61,516 nucleotides of DNA from Gammaproteobacteria bacterium (GCA_029245395.1 JAQWPL010000002.1:1-61516); one strand, 5' to 3'. Shown: positions 9,486-20,452, counted from the stretch's first letter. Notes: a model not told the origin generated them from the letters alone. Translations and numbers: made by a program.

Positions 9486-10451
9486 TCAGGCTTTTTCGCT
9501 GATTTTCAGCTCACGAGGCATGGAAAACACAATATTTTCCTCAACGCCCTGCATTTCCAGAGGCTCCTGCCCGCCAAGATCTATTAGCCGGGCAATCACT
9601 TCTTTCACCAGGATTTCAGGCGCCGAAGCCCCTGCAGTAACACCAATTGACTGTTTGCCGGCAAACCAGCTTTCTTTGATTTCTTTGGCATGATCTATCA
9701 GGTAAGCCTCACTGCCCATACGCTCGGCAAGTTCCCGTAATCGGTTTGAGTTAGAGGAATTGGGTGAGCCCACCACCAGAACAAGATCACTTTCCAATGC
9801 CAGTTGCTTTACGGCATCCTGGCGATTCTGCGTGGCATAGCAGATATCTTTTTTCCGCGGCCCGCTGATACTGGGAAAGCGATCGCGCAAGGCATCAATG
9901 ATGCGAGCCGTGTCATCCATGGACAAGGTGGTCTGGGTAACGTAAGCCAGATTTTCTTCGTTTATAACGTCGAGCTTTTCAACGTCAGCTTCTGATTCCA
10001 CCAGGTAAATACAACCACCATTGCTGGAGTCATACTGCCCCATGGTACCCTCCACTTCCGGGTGAAAAGCATGACCAATCAGAATACATTCCTGACCCGC
10101 TTTACTGTAATTGATAACCTCCAGATGCACCTTGGTCACTAGCGGGCACGTTGCATCAAAAATTCGCAAGCCTAACTTTTCCGCCTCTCTCTTCACTTCC
10201 TGTGGAACACCATGGGCGCTAAAAATCACGATGGATGGCTCGCCTTGCTTATTCTGTGTGGGAACATCAGATAGTTCATCCACAAAAATAGCACCACGTT
10301 TGCTGAGCGAATCCACAACAGTTTTGTTATGCACCACTTCATGACGCACATAGATAGGCGGACCAAACAAATCAAGAGCCCGATTGACGATATCAATGGC
10401 GCGATCAACACCTGCACAAAATCCGCGGGGATTTGCCAGGTTAATATGCAT
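9486..10451 (-). CDS. ispH: 4-hydroxy-3-methylbut-2-enyl diphosphate reductase
   Basis: The last enzyme of the MEP isoprenoid pathway, a [4Fe-4S] protein that makes IPP and DMAPP. The start at 10451 gives [12 protein letters not shown], aligning C12 with the family's first cluster ligand; a start at 10472 adds seven residues with no family counterpart. Other cluster cysteines are in [11 protein letters not shown] and [12 protein letters not shown]. The length, 321 residues, is close to the E. coli enzyme. It follows fkpB on the minus strand in the conserved lspA-fkpB-ispH order. Confidence 0.95.
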   Translation of the reverse strand: MHINLANPRGFCAGVDRAIDIVNRALDLFGPPIYVRHEVVHNKTVVDSLSKRGAIFVDELSDVPTQNKQGEPSIVIFSAHGVPQEVKREAEKLGLRIFDATCPLVTKVHLEVINYSKAGQECILIGHAFHPEVEGTMGQYDSSNGGCIYLVESEADVEKLDVINEENLAYVTQTTLSMDDTARIIDALRDRFPSISGPRKKDICYATQNRQDAVKQLALESDLVLVVGSPNSSNSNRLRELAERMGSEAYLIDHAKEIKESWFAGKQSIGVTAGASAPEILVKEVIARLIDLGGQEPLEMQGVEENIVFSMPRELKISEKA

Positions 10452-10507
10452 GCTGTGTATAAGTGAATTCAATGTCTTAATATTCTGTAATAAATAATTG
10501 CACCACG

Positions 10508-11023
10508 TTAATCGGCTATAGTAAGAATCTTTACCCTGAACAGGATATCCCTACCGGCTAGAGGATGATTGAAATCCACCGTTACCCGGTTAACATCAAA
10601 ATCCTTGATAACCCCAGGCTGATCATTTCCCGCGCTATCCGTGAAGTTTATCATCAGGCCCTGCTCCATCGCTAAATCTGTCGGAAAACTGGTTCTTGGC
10701 AATCTGTGCAGATTGTCAGGATTTTGATGTCCAAAAGCCCTCTCTGCGGGCACTTTCACTGTGCTTTCTTCCCCTGCGCTTAACCCATAAATGGCCTGCT
10801 CAAAACCCGGCAAAATATTACCATCGCCCACAGTAAAATTAGCCGGTTGCCTGTCAAAATTACTGTCAACGATTTCTCCATCAGACAGTGACAATTCGAA
10901 ATACAAGGAAACCTCTCTTCCTGGAGCAAGCTGTTCAGGACTATAAAGGGTCCCAGATACAGTTTCAGTTATTTTTTCTTCAAGGGGTGCCAGCGTGATG
11001 TCATTGAGAAGTATTTTTTCCAT
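10508..11023 (-). CDS. fkpB: FKBP-type peptidyl-prolyl isomerase (SlpA/FkpB)
   Basis: 171 residues with an FKBP fold that carries an inserted flap: [35 protein letters not shown], then [18 protein letters not shown], the signature of SlpA/FkpB-type isomerases. It is a cytoplasmic proline isomerase and chaperone. The N-terminus is about 20 residues longer than usual, so a later start is possible, though no better codon is obvious. It lies between lspA and ispH, as in other Gammaproteobacteria. Confidence 0.92.
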   Translation of the reverse strand: MEKILLNDITLAPLEEKITETVSGTLYSPEQLAPGREVSLYFELSLSDGEIVDSNFDRQPANFTVGDGNILPGFEQAIYGLSAGEESTVKVPAERAFGHQNPDNLHRLPRTSFPTDLAMEQGLMINFTDSAGNDQPGVIKDFDVNRVTVDFNHPLAGRDILFRVKILTIAD

Positions 11024-11046
11024 AGCTTTTATAAAGGGGTATCTAT

Positions 11047-11598
11047 TTACTCCAGATTTGATGTCTGCTTGTGCTCCAGAAAAATATCCAGAATCATTAG
11101 TCCAGCACCCACGCTAATCGCTGAATCGGCAATATTGAATGTAGCAAACCGATAATCCCTAAAATAAACACTGATGAAATCAATCACGTAGCCTGCGAAC
11201 ATACGGTCGTAAAGATTACCCAGCGCACCACCAAGAAGCAGGGCCAGGGCAATACCTAGTAGTTTCTGACTTCTGGGAAGCCTGGCAATCCAAACTACAA
11301 AAAGCAGGCTGACGACAAGTGATATACCTGTTAGAAACCAGCGTTGCCAGCCCCCGGCTTCACTAAGAAAACTGAATGCTGCACCTGTATTGTAGGCAAG
11401 TAGCAAATCAAAACCGGGAAATACAGACACTGGAATCCCCTCCACCAGATTGGCATCACTCAGAATTTTGGTAAACCGATCAATCAGCGCAATCACACCT
11501 GCGAGACAAAACAAGCCCATGTTCCATTTCAGGTTGATCCGGGTGTTTTGTCCGGACTGCTCTTGAGACTCTGTAGTATTTTTAGAATTATTTATCAT
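11047..11598 (-). CDS. lspA: Lipoprotein signal peptidase II
   Basis: 183 residues with four membrane helices. The aspartyl protease signature is seen in NTGAAFSFL, the segment GALGNLYDRMFAGYVIDFI with one catalytic Asp, and FNIADSAISVGAG with the second. It cleaves signal peptides of prolipoproteins after lipid attachment; several lipoproteins in this window would be substrates. A hydrophilic N-terminal extension of about 27 residues precedes the first helix. The gene starts only 9 bases after the ribF stop, where ileS is normally found. Confidence 0.94.
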   Translation of the reverse strand: MINNSKNTTESQEQSGQNTRINLKWNMGLFCLAGVIALIDRFTKILSDANLVEGIPVSVFPGFDLLLAYNTGAAFSFLSEAGGWQRWFLTGISLVVSLLFVVWIARLPRSQKLLGIALALLLGGALGNLYDRMFAGYVIDFISVYFRDYRFATFNIADSAISVGAGLMILDIFLEHKQTSNLE

Positions 11599-11607
11599 CG
11601 TAAGTGC

Positions 11608-12543
11608 TTATTTAGCCAACGCCGCAAGAGTGTCTTTGGCCTGTCTGATATCCAGCTGTATCTGATTTTTAAGTGACTCCAGATCGGGATATTCCACTTC
11701 ATCTCTCAGCTTTTTGACAAATGAAACCACTAGATGTTCTCCGTAAATGTCTTCATCAAAATCGAATATATACACTTCGAGCCTGGGTATGGAGTCCTTG
11801 TTCACTGTCGGGTTAAAACCAATACTTGCGACACCCTGCAACTGCCGGTCACCAAGCTTCACCAAAACACTGAATATCCCTTGTAAAGGCAATTTATTAA
11901 CATGCAGATCAATATTCGCCGTCGGTGTACCAAGCTCACGGCCCAATTTCTTTCCAGTAATGACTTTACCACCAATACTGTAATAGCGACCCAACAGGGA
12001 ACGCACTGCCTCGCAATCACCAGTCTGTAACTGATCTCTGACAAGAGTGCTGCTTATGCGCTGATTATCCTGTACACAGGGTTCTTCCTGAAGAACTTCA
12101 AAACCCAATTGCTTGCCCTTTTCTTCCAGTAAATTGAAATCTCCAGAACGGTTTTTACCAAAGCGAAAATCATCCCCGACAATAAGGGTATGAACTCCAA
12201 GCCCATCAACTAGGTACACCTGAATAAACTCTTCGGCACTCAATGAAGACAGTGTTGCATCAAAATTCATGCGGAAAATGGTATCCACACCGAAATCCAG
12301 CAGAAAATCCACTTTGTCATGGAATTGCGTGAGTCGCGAAGGCGCACTATCACCCGCAAAAAATTCCTCTGGATGGGGTTCACTAAGAATCACCACCGAA
12401 GGCAACTGCATCGTTTTTGCCGTATTGCACAACGTTGTTAACACATGCTGATGACCCAGGTGCAGACCATCATATTTACCTATAGTGGCAACACAGCGAT
12501 CGTGCGCTGCCTTGTAGGCTTCAAATTCTGTATACACGCTCAT
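11608..12543 (-). CDS. ribF: Bifunctional riboflavin kinase / FAD synthetase
   Basis: 311 residues. The N-terminal nucleotidyltransferase (about 1-180) has GKYDGLHLGHQHVL, the HxGH-type motif, and VGDDFRFGKNRSGD. The C-terminal flavokinase (about 185-305) has GKKLGRELGTPTANI and an Asn/Glu motif region ending in RLEVYIFDFDEDIYG. It converts riboflavin to FMN and FAD in the cytoplasm. In most relatives the downstream gene is ileS, but here it is lspA. Confidence 0.95.
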   Translation of the reverse strand: MSVYTEFEAYKAAHDRCVATIGKYDGLHLGHQHVLTTLCNTAKTMQLPSVVILSEPHPEEFFAGDSAPSRLTQFHDKVDFLLDFGVDTIFRMNFDATLSSLSAEEFIQVYLVDGLGVHTLIVGDDFRFGKNRSGDFNLLEEKGKQLGFEVLQEEPCVQDNQRISSTLVRDQLQTGDCEAVRSLLGRYYSIGGKVITGKKLGRELGTPTANIDLHVNKLPLQGIFSVLVKLGDRQLQGVASIGFNPTVNKDSIPRLEVYIFDFDEDIYGEHLVVSFVKKLRDEVEYPDLESLKNQIQLDIRQAKDTLAALAK

Positions 12544-12601
12544 GGGAAAAAGGAGTTTGGGAAAAGAACGTTATTATATGCCATTAGGGAAACGGATAAA
12601 T

Positions 12602-14173
12602 CTAAACACTATGCCTGAAATGAGCTGGCCTGACGCCTGTCAGAAGCAGTACCAGGACATACGTCAGCGCTCCGCCAAGGCACAGGATGCCCAGTTGCAC
12701 CACACGAGTACCTGTTTCAGCCTGCACCCACATTTGCAAGTCAGCAGGACCACCCAAAAATTTCAACATAAATACCATGGCTATAGTCGCCAGCCCAATC
12801 TGGAACAGGTAAATAAACCAGTGAGATCGAAACCGGTAAATACCACTTTTCACCAAACCAAACAGTAACAGACCCCCATTGAGGAAAGCAGACAGTGATG
12901 TGGCCAGAGCCAGACCCACATGGGCCAGAGGAATTATCAGGATCAGGTTAAAAACCATATTGCACACCATGGCAATGACGGCATAGCGAACAGGCGTTGA
13001 TGTATCTTGCCGGGAGAAATAGGCTGTGACCAACACCTTAATGCTCATAAACCCGAGTAAACCAAGAGAATAGGCCTTCAACGCCATTGCAGTTGGAACA
13101 ACAGATTCCACACTGAATGCGCCACGCTGGTAAATAGTCACAATCAGAGGCTCTGCTAAAATAATCAGGGCAAGTGTGGCGGGCAAACCCACTAATAGTA
13201 AAGTGCGCAGGCTCCAGTCCAGCGTGTCGATAAATTTTTCGATATCCGCGGTGGCATAAATACGGGACAGCGTCGGCAGTATCACTGTCGCTATGGCGAT
13301 GGCAAAAATACCCAGGGGCAGTTCCATAAGCCGGTCAGAATAATAAAGCCAACTGACAGCGCCATCGCCTTCAAGCCAGGTTGCCAGGATCGTATCCAGC
13401 AACAAATTGATCTGCCCCACAGAGACACTGAACATCACCGGCAGCATTAATGCGATGACCTTGTCTACGCCTTCATGCCTGGGTTTCAATTTCGGGCTGG
13501 GCATGAGTTTGAGATGGTGCAGAAATGGCAACTGGAACATCAACTGGATAATCCCTGCCAGTATGACGCCCCAGGCCAAAGCCAGAATTGGTTCTGCCAT
13601 CCAGGGACTGAGTAATAAAGCACAGCCGATGAGTGTCAGATTCAGAAAAATAGGAGTCATTGCAGGCACTGCAAAACGGCCGTAAGAATTCAGGATTGAG
13701 CCTGCAAAACCCGTCAATGAAATCAACAGAATGTATGGAAAGGTGATCCGCAGCATGTCCACCAGCAAGGCGAACTTATCAGGTGAATCACGGTATCCCC
13801 AGGCAAACACACTGGCCAGCATAGGTGCTGCCACCACCCCAACCATAGTTACCAGAAACAAGATCAGGGACAATCTGCCGGCAACGTGATCTACCAGTGT
13901 TTTTATTTCTTCAAAATTACGCTTTTTTCGGTATTCAGAAAGGACGGGGACAAAGGCCTGGGAAAAGGCACCTTCTGCAAAAAGTCGCCTGAGGAAATTG
14001 GGTATCTTGAAAGCAACAAAGAAAGCATCAGCTGCTGCGCCGTCCCCAAACACGGCTGCAAACACGATTTCACGCGCCAGTCCCAGGATTCGGGAAATGA
14101 ACGTCATCAGGGAGACAATCAGGCTGGATCTTGCAACACCTGTTTCTTGCGTCTCGTCTTCGACAGCCTGCAC
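12602..14173 (-). CDS. murJ: Lipid II flippase MurJ
   Basis: A multi-spanning MATE-like membrane protein that moves lipid II across the inner membrane for peptidoglycan synthesis. I chose a GTG start at 14173, preceded by CGAGGTAA, giving 523 residues. This brings SSLIVSLMTFISRILGLAREIVFA to the N-terminus as in the family, which is about 510-520 residues. An ATG at 14308 would add 45 poorly conserved residues. Conserved stretches include GDGAAADAFFVAFKIPNFLRRLFAEGAFSQAFVPVLSEY. It is divergent from rpsT and 58 bases upstream of ribF. Confidence 0.93.
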   Translation of the reverse strand: MQAVEDETQETGVARSSLIVSLMTFISRILGLAREIVFAAVFGDGAAADAFFVAFKIPNFLRRLFAEGAFSQAFVPVLSEYRKKRNFEEIKTLVDHVAGRLSLILFLVTMVGVVAAPMLASVFAWGYRDSPDKFALLVDMLRITFPYILLISLTGFAGSILNSYGRFAVPAMTPIFLNLTLIGCALLLSPWMAEPILALAWGVILAGIIQLMFQLPFLHHLKLMPSPKLKPRHEGVDKVIALMLPVMFSVSVGQINLLLDTILATWLEGDGAVSWLYYSDRLMELPLGIFAIAIATVILPTLSRIYATADIEKFIDTLDWSLRTLLLVGLPATLALIILAEPLIVTIYQRGAFSVESVVPTAMALKAYSLGLLGFMSIKVLVTAYFSRQDTSTPVRYAVIAMVCNMVFNLILIIPLAHVGLALATSLSAFLNGGLLLFGLVKSGIYRFRSHWFIYLFQIGLATIAMVFMLKFLGGPADLQMWVQAETGTRVVQLGILCLGGALTYVLVLLLTGVRPAHFRHSV

Positions 14174-14248
14174 GCTGATTATTACCTCGGAATATTCGTA
14201 ACAGGGCATATTAACACAGCAAAGTCGGGGCAAGTCACTGCCGGAGTA

Positions 14249-14277
14249 TTGACAAAGGCCCGTGAAAACTGCATGAT
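14249..14277 (+). promoter_or_regulatory. Sigma70-type promoter for rpsT
   Basis: TTGACA at 14249-14254, a 17-base spacer and CATGAT at 14272-14277. The -35 is consensus and the -10 is fair. Transcription would begin near 14284, about 39 bases before the rpsT start. Assignment is by pattern only. Confidence 0.6.
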
Positions 14278-14322
14278 TCGCGTCTTTTTTCAGCATGCAA
14301 ACAGACATAAGAGGATAGACTT

Positions 14323-14589
14323 TTGGCTAACTCCGCACAGGCTCGCAAAAGAGCCAGACAGGCAGAGACACGACGCAGGCAAAATGCCAGTGCCCGTTCT
14401 GTGGTACGTACTTATATCAAGAAGGTAATTGCCGCGATTGAAAGCAAAAATTACGAGGAAGCAACCGCTGCCTATGTAACAGCGGTGCCTATTATTGATA
14501 GCATGGCCGACAAAGGCATTATCCACGCCAACAAGGCCGCACGGCACAAAAGCCGCCTGAACAGCGCTATCAAGGCGCTAACAGCCTGA
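14323..14589 (+). CDS. rpsT: 30S ribosomal protein S20
   Basis: 88 residues, MANSAQARKRARQAETRRRQ and so on, ending HKSRLNSAIKALTA: a clear bS20, a primary binder of the 5' domain of 16S rRNA. The start codon is TTG with an upstream AAGAGGA. A UUG start is also known for E. coli rpsT, where it is linked to autoregulation of translation. The gene is monocistronic here, with its own promoter and terminator, divergent from murJ. Confidence 0.96.
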   Translation: MANSAQARKRARQAETRRRQNASARSVVRTYIKKVIAAIESKNYEEATAAYVTAVPIIDSMADKGIIHANKAARHKSRLNSAIKALTA

Positions 14590-14610
14590 TAAGTAATAAC
14601 TTCATTAAGA

Positions 14611-14632
14611 AACCGGCAATCGCCGGTTTTTT
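14611..14632 (+). terminator. Rho-independent terminator of rpsT
   Basis: Stem AACCGGC / GCCGGTT with loop AATC, followed by TTTTTT, beginning 21 bases after the rpsT stop codon. Confidence 0.9.
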
Positions 14633-14737
14633 ATTGCCTGTAGTAAACACGCTTAATAGTCATTCCACAGGCCTAAGCCGTCAGTTATAATTCCGGCACT
14701 TGTGAAAACTAACCATCCGCAGTCAGGGGATTCCTGC

Positions 14738-15133
14738 ATGAAATTGATCAAATGCTTGTTTTTTTGTACCAGCTTGTTCCTTGTCCATTCTGTTTTTGCC
14801 CATCATTCCTTTCAGGCCACCTACGACATGGATTCCCTGATTGAAATCAAAGGCAAACTGGTTCAAATGAATTTCAGAAATCCTCATTCATCAGTCATGA
14901 TCATGGCACCTGATGAAGACGGCAACATCCAGCGCTGGGGAATTGAATGGGGCGGCGCCAGCTTGTTGATGCGCCAGGGACTGACCAGAACTTCCTTCAG
15001 GCCAGGTGATGAGGTGGTGATTACCGGACAACCTTCCCGCGAAAAGACTGATAATCGTATGCGTATGGAGAGCATCCTGAGACCCGCCGATAATTTTGGT
15101 TGGGGCTTTGATGAGGATCAAACGTTCGATTAG
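14738..15133 (+). CDS. DUF6152 secreted protein
   Basis: 131 residues from the ATG at 14738, preceded by AGGGGA; an upstream start at 14702 has no support. A signal peptide (CLFFCTSLFLVHSVFAHH) is followed by the DUF6152 hallmark HHSFQATYDMDSLIEIKGKL and NPHSSVMIMAP, with RPGDEVVITGQPS near residue 95. Members are small periplasmic beta-rich proteins of unknown function, often encoded near secreted hypothetical proteins as here. It ends just upstream of two hairpins. Confidence 0.8.
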   Translation: MKLIKCLFFCTSLFLVHSVFAHHSFQATYDMDSLIEIKGKLVQMNFRNPHSSVMIMAPDEDGNIQRWGIEWGGASLLMRQGLTRTSFRPGDEVVITGQPSREKTDNRMRMESILRPADNFGWGFDEDQTFD

Positions 15134-15143
15134 ATTCTTGCAG

Positions 15144-15195
15144 GGGCGTAAGTCTGTACGCCCTTTTTCATTTCCGGGCGCACCGCAGTGCGCCC
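15144..15195. repeat. Two adjacent GC-rich palindromes, the first terminator-like
   Basis: The first hairpin is GGGCGTA-N6-TACGCCC at 15144-15163 followed by TTTTT, a good terminator for the DUF6152 gene. The second, GGGCGCAC-CGCA-GTGCGCCC at 15176-15195, is a perfect 8-bp stem with a 4-base loop and no T run. Both arms begin with GGGCGYAC-like sequence, so they look like copies of one extragenic palindromic repeat. They sit between the converging DUF6152 and secreted-protein genes. Confidence 0.75.
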
Positions 15196-15212
15196 CTACT
15201 CACAATTCGGTT

Positions 15213-15959
15213 CTACCGAACCAGGCACTCAGTGGGATTCCAGTTGGATCCATTAGTTTCACGCTTAAAATTGGTACTGGTAGTAAACAATTGACTAAGG
15301 TGTTCGGGATCATCGAGAATCGATATCACGGTGAGATATTCCGTTCCGTCCCCGCCAACCAACAATTCAAAATATTCTTTTAGCTGCGCTTGTGCGCCAT
15401 AGGGTACACCATTTCGACGCAGATACCCTGGCGCCATATCAGTAGTTTCAGCTTCTATGCTGCCCCATATTACAGGGCCAAAGCGACCTTCCCTTTCCAG
15501 TAACCACTGGGCATTTGTTACACCCTGAAGGCTGCCAGTACCGACAGTGTCCTGGGCATCGCCAAACTTCACCAGTCGGGTTTGCATGCCTGCATCGGTA
15601 TCAATCTGCAAAATATTATCACTGGCCCAGGTGATGTTCAGGCGAGTTGGAATACGCATCAAGCCTCCAACACCATAAGCTTTACAGGCATTGCCTGATT
15701 CAAGATCTGCTTCAGGATCCCAGGCATTGGCAATTTCACGGCCTTTGGACGTCAGTCCAATCCCTTCGAAATCACCAACCGGGGCTGTCAGCATGCGGTA
15801 ACGCCAGTCTTCAGTGACCAGTGCCACCCAGTAACCGATAAAATCTATTGGAGCGGCCTCACGGGCACTTTGCGCCTCGCCTTGGGGTTGCGCCATAACT
15901 TGAATGGCCACCAGGATCAGTAAAACCGGTAGAAGACTCTGTTTAACACTTTTTCTCAT
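15213..15959 (-). CDS. Secreted protein of unknown function (paralogue A)
   Basis: 248 residues with a signal peptide (KQSLLPVLLILVAIQVMA). The mature part has IGYWVALVTEDWRYRM at about 40-55, DFEGIGLTS, one CKAYG, a GYLRRNGVP motif near 185 and SILDDPEHLSQ near the end. I recognise no enzyme family. The same ordered motifs (G-x-W, D-[FY]-x-G, C-[KR], G-[YW]-LRRNGV, DDP) occur in the protein at 16933-17832, so the two are likely paralogues separated by a metallo-beta-lactamase-fold gene. The start 12 bases from that gene suggests one transcript. Confidence 0.75.
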   Translation of the reverse strand: MRKSVKQSLLPVLLILVAIQVMAQPQGEAQSAREAAPIDFIGYWVALVTEDWRYRMLTAPVGDFEGIGLTSKGREIANAWDPEADLESGNACKAYGVGGLMRIPTRLNITWASDNILQIDTDAGMQTRLVKFGDAQDTVGTGSLQGVTNAQWLLEREGRFGPVIWGSIEAETTDMAPGYLRRNGVPYGAQAQLKEYFELLVGGDGTEYLTVISILDDPEHLSQLFTTSTNFKRETNGSNWNPTECLVR

Positions 15960-15971
15960 TATCTACTCCGT

Positions 15972-16919
15972 TTAATCCAGGGTCATATAGGCGGCAGTGA
16001 CAAAATTTTCGGTGGAGAAAATACCTTCTCCAGCCCAACGCGGATCGTAATCTCTGGTGGGCCTTGCAGCCAGCACCTCTTCAAGACTCATACCACGATC
16101 TTTCATGTCATAAATCCGGTCTCTGATAATAGTCAGCATTTCCCGCCAATTAAGAACATCACCGATGTCGCTCAACCTGCCATGACCGGGAATCACCAGG
16201 GTTCCCCCGTCCTGTCCGTAAACAGGAATTATCAAATCAATGATGCTATTTGCGGCATCAATGAAACCCTGGAGTGTGCCGCCTGATGGCATATCAATAT
16301 AGGGATAAAAACTGGTGATATAGGCATCTCCAGAAGTAATTACATCTGATTTACGGAAAAAGATAATACTGTCTCCGTCGGTATGTGCATCCGGCTGATG
16401 CAAAACCCGGATGCCTTCCCCGTTGAAATAAATGTCTTTTTTCTCTGTAAAGTAAGTCATTGTAGGCCACATATCAGTAGATACAGCTTCATCCGCAGCC
16501 ATGTGCAGCAGTACATTTTCATGAGCAAGGATGCGCGCCCCTTCCCCGGCATCACCCAAATCGCCACCGACATTGCCGCCGCTTGGTGTAAAACCTGCAG
16601 CTTTGAGTGTGGCATTCCCGCCCACATGATCGCCATGGTGATGGGTGTTGATGATGTAACGCAGCGGTTTGTCAGACAACTCGCCTATTTTCGCCAATAT
16701 TTTGTCAGACAACTGGGCATATTGTGTATCAATGATGAGCACACCCTCGTCGCCAACCTGGACAGTAATATTGCCGCCAGATCCCACCAGCATGAAGATA
16801 TTGTCACGCACTTTCAGCACTTCGACTTCGATCTCATCGAAATCCACTTGTGCATTCGCAGAAGCTGCAAACAGCAACGCCGCCAGGAGGAAGAATTTAT
16901 TCATTTTGTTAAATAACAT
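15972..16919 (-). CDS. Secreted MBL-fold metallo-hydrolase
   Basis: 315 residues from the ATG at 16919, chosen because it has an AAGG upstream and leads into the signal peptide NKFFLLAALLFAASANA; the longer frame to 16952 overlaps the preceding gene. The zinc motif HHHGDH is at about residue 105, and further ligands are likely in LHQPDAHTDGD, TSGDAY and IPGHG. The protein is a periplasmic metallo-beta-lactamase-fold hydrolase, similar in layout to quinoprotein relay SoxH/MBL proteins rather than a true beta-lactamase. The substrate is not predicted. Confidence 0.85.
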   Translation of the reverse strand: MLFNKMNKFFLLAALLFAASANAQVDFDEIEVEVLKVRDNIFMLVGSGGNITVQVGDEGVLIIDTQYAQLSDKILAKIGELSDKPLRYIINTHHHGDHVGGNATLKAAGFTPSGGNVGGDLGDAGEGARILAHENVLLHMAADEAVSTDMWPTMTYFTEKKDIYFNGEGIRVLHQPDAHTDGDSIIFFRKSDVITSGDAYITSFYPYIDMPSGGTLQGFIDAANSIIDLIIPVYGQDGGTLVIPGHGRLSDIGDVLNWREMLTIIRDRIYDMKDRGMSLEEVLAARPTRDYDPRWAGEGIFSTENFVTAAYMTLD

Positions 16920-16932
16920 GATGGCTACCTTA

Positions 16933-17832
16933 TTACTGATCATCCAGTTCACTGGGTTTGGGTAGTTCTAGCAAGCGTTGCATATATTCCGGGTACATAG
17001 TCATTGCCCCGCCCATTGCGCCCTCTAGTGGGATGTCATGACGATTCGAGTAAATCAGCATGTCGGTATTTTCACCAGGTAAATGGTGAGGGATATAACC
17101 AGACTCACGTACCATCTCAACAACTGGATCACAGGGGTAGTTGGCGATCTGGTTATCAATGGAATAAATATAATCCCTGTTCCTGATGAAGGGTTCGTCG
17201 AAATAAACAGGATCATCGATGATGACTGTCCAGTTCAGGATATTGTCATGGCGGATAAAATATTCTGTGACAGTGGCCTGGTCACTTCGTGTCACGCCAT
17301 TACGCCTGAGCCAACCTTCCTTGAGATGAGTAGTTGTAACTTTAAGCTGATGGCCTGCCCACTCACCCGTGGAAAATCCCATTGAAGTATGTGCTGCATA
17401 TTCCGGTGGATGCTCACGCCCATCCATCCAGATAGTCCGTCGGGTCTGCCAGGCAAAATGCTGTATGCGCACGGCAGTCAGTTCTTCACTGATTGGATCG
17501 TGCTCATCCCAGATCCGGATATTGGCAAAACTACTGGCATAATCGGAGGGATGCACCCGGCACTGGTATTCAGGCAAGGCTATCAGCGATGCACTCCAGC
17601 TCTGGGCGCGTAACCGGTCAGCATCATTGATAGGAAGCCCGCCGTAGTCGCCGAGTTCCGGGCCAGGCAGACGGTCTGGAAAATCCTCACTGTAGTTACC
17701 AACCCACACTCCCGACATGTTTTTTTCTGCATAGGCAGGAAAGCTGGCAATTGAAAAGCAAAGCACTAGTGAAACAGATAGTGAAACAGATAGTGAAACA
17801 GAGTGTGAAATCCGGCAATAAAATCTGCCCAT
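16933..17832 (-). CDS. Secreted protein of unknown function (paralogue B)
   Basis: 299 residues. The signal peptide contains a 4-residue repeat, SVSLSVSLSVSL, encoded by three copies of a 12-bp unit. The mature protein has GVWVGNYSEDF, GDYGGLPIND, YQCRVHPSDYASSF, GWLRRNGVTRSDQATVTEYF and VIIDDPVYF, the same motif order as the protein at 15213-15959. No catalytic family is recognised. It is the first gene of a likely three-gene unit with the MBL hydrolase, 13 bases downstream, and paralogue A. Confidence 0.75.
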   Translation of the reverse strand: MGRFYCRISHSVSLSVSLSVSLVLCFSIASFPAYAEKNMSGVWVGNYSEDFPDRLPGPELGDYGGLPINDADRLRAQSWSASLIALPEYQCRVHPSDYASSFANIRIWDEHDPISEELTAVRIQHFAWQTRRTIWMDGREHPPEYAAHTSMGFSTGEWAGHQLKVTTTHLKEGWLRRNGVTRSDQATVTEYFIRHDNILNWTVIIDDPVYFDEPFIRNRDYIYSIDNQIANYPCDPVVEMVRESGYIPHHLPGENTDMLIYSNRHDIPLEGAMGGAMTMYPEYMQRLLELPKPSELDDQ

Positions 17833-17918
17833 GAAATCCCCTTCGAATAATATTAATTAATGAAAAAACTTGCTAAACATAGCGAGTGAGACTCTGTGTT
17901 GTCAAATAGCATTTAACA

Positions 17919-20281
<2,363 letters not shown>

Positions 20282-20318
20282 TTAGTTGCTTATGTGCCGT
20301 CTGTAATTTTCTTAAACT

Positions 20319-20370
20319 AGGGAGCCTCTCTGTAAGCCTGAAGCTATTCATACTTAATAAGAGGCTCCCT
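20319..20370. repeat. 11-bp inverted repeat in the rpmA-obgE gap
   Basis: AGGGAGCCTCT at 20319-20329 is matched by its exact inverse AGAGGCTCCCT at 20360-20370, with 30 bases between. It lies downstream of the rpmA terminator and upstream of obgE. It could form a hairpin in the obgE leader or be a binding site; there is no T run on either side. Confidence 0.65.
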
Positions 20371-20397
20371 TGTATCCCCAAAATAAAAACCCTGAAA

Positions 20398-20430
20398 ATA
20401 AAAAGCCCTGTCAGAGACAGGGCTTTTTAG
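20398..20430 (-). terminator. Bidirectional-looking terminator after rpmA
   Basis: A perfect 12-bp stem AAAAGCCCTGTC / GACAGGGCTTTT with loop AGA, 20401-20427, about 25 bases beyond the rpmA stop. On the minus strand it ends in a T-rich stretch (TTTTTATTTT), so it should terminate rplU-rpmA transcripts. Confidence 0.88.
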
Positions 20431-20452
20431 GGATTTCCTTAACCTGCTTGAA

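Noticed and set aside
15972-16919. True beta-lactamase linked to the BlaI/BlaR1 relic
   Set aside because: The MBL-fold protein is far away and its neighbours and motifs do not indicate an antibiotic resistance enzyme.
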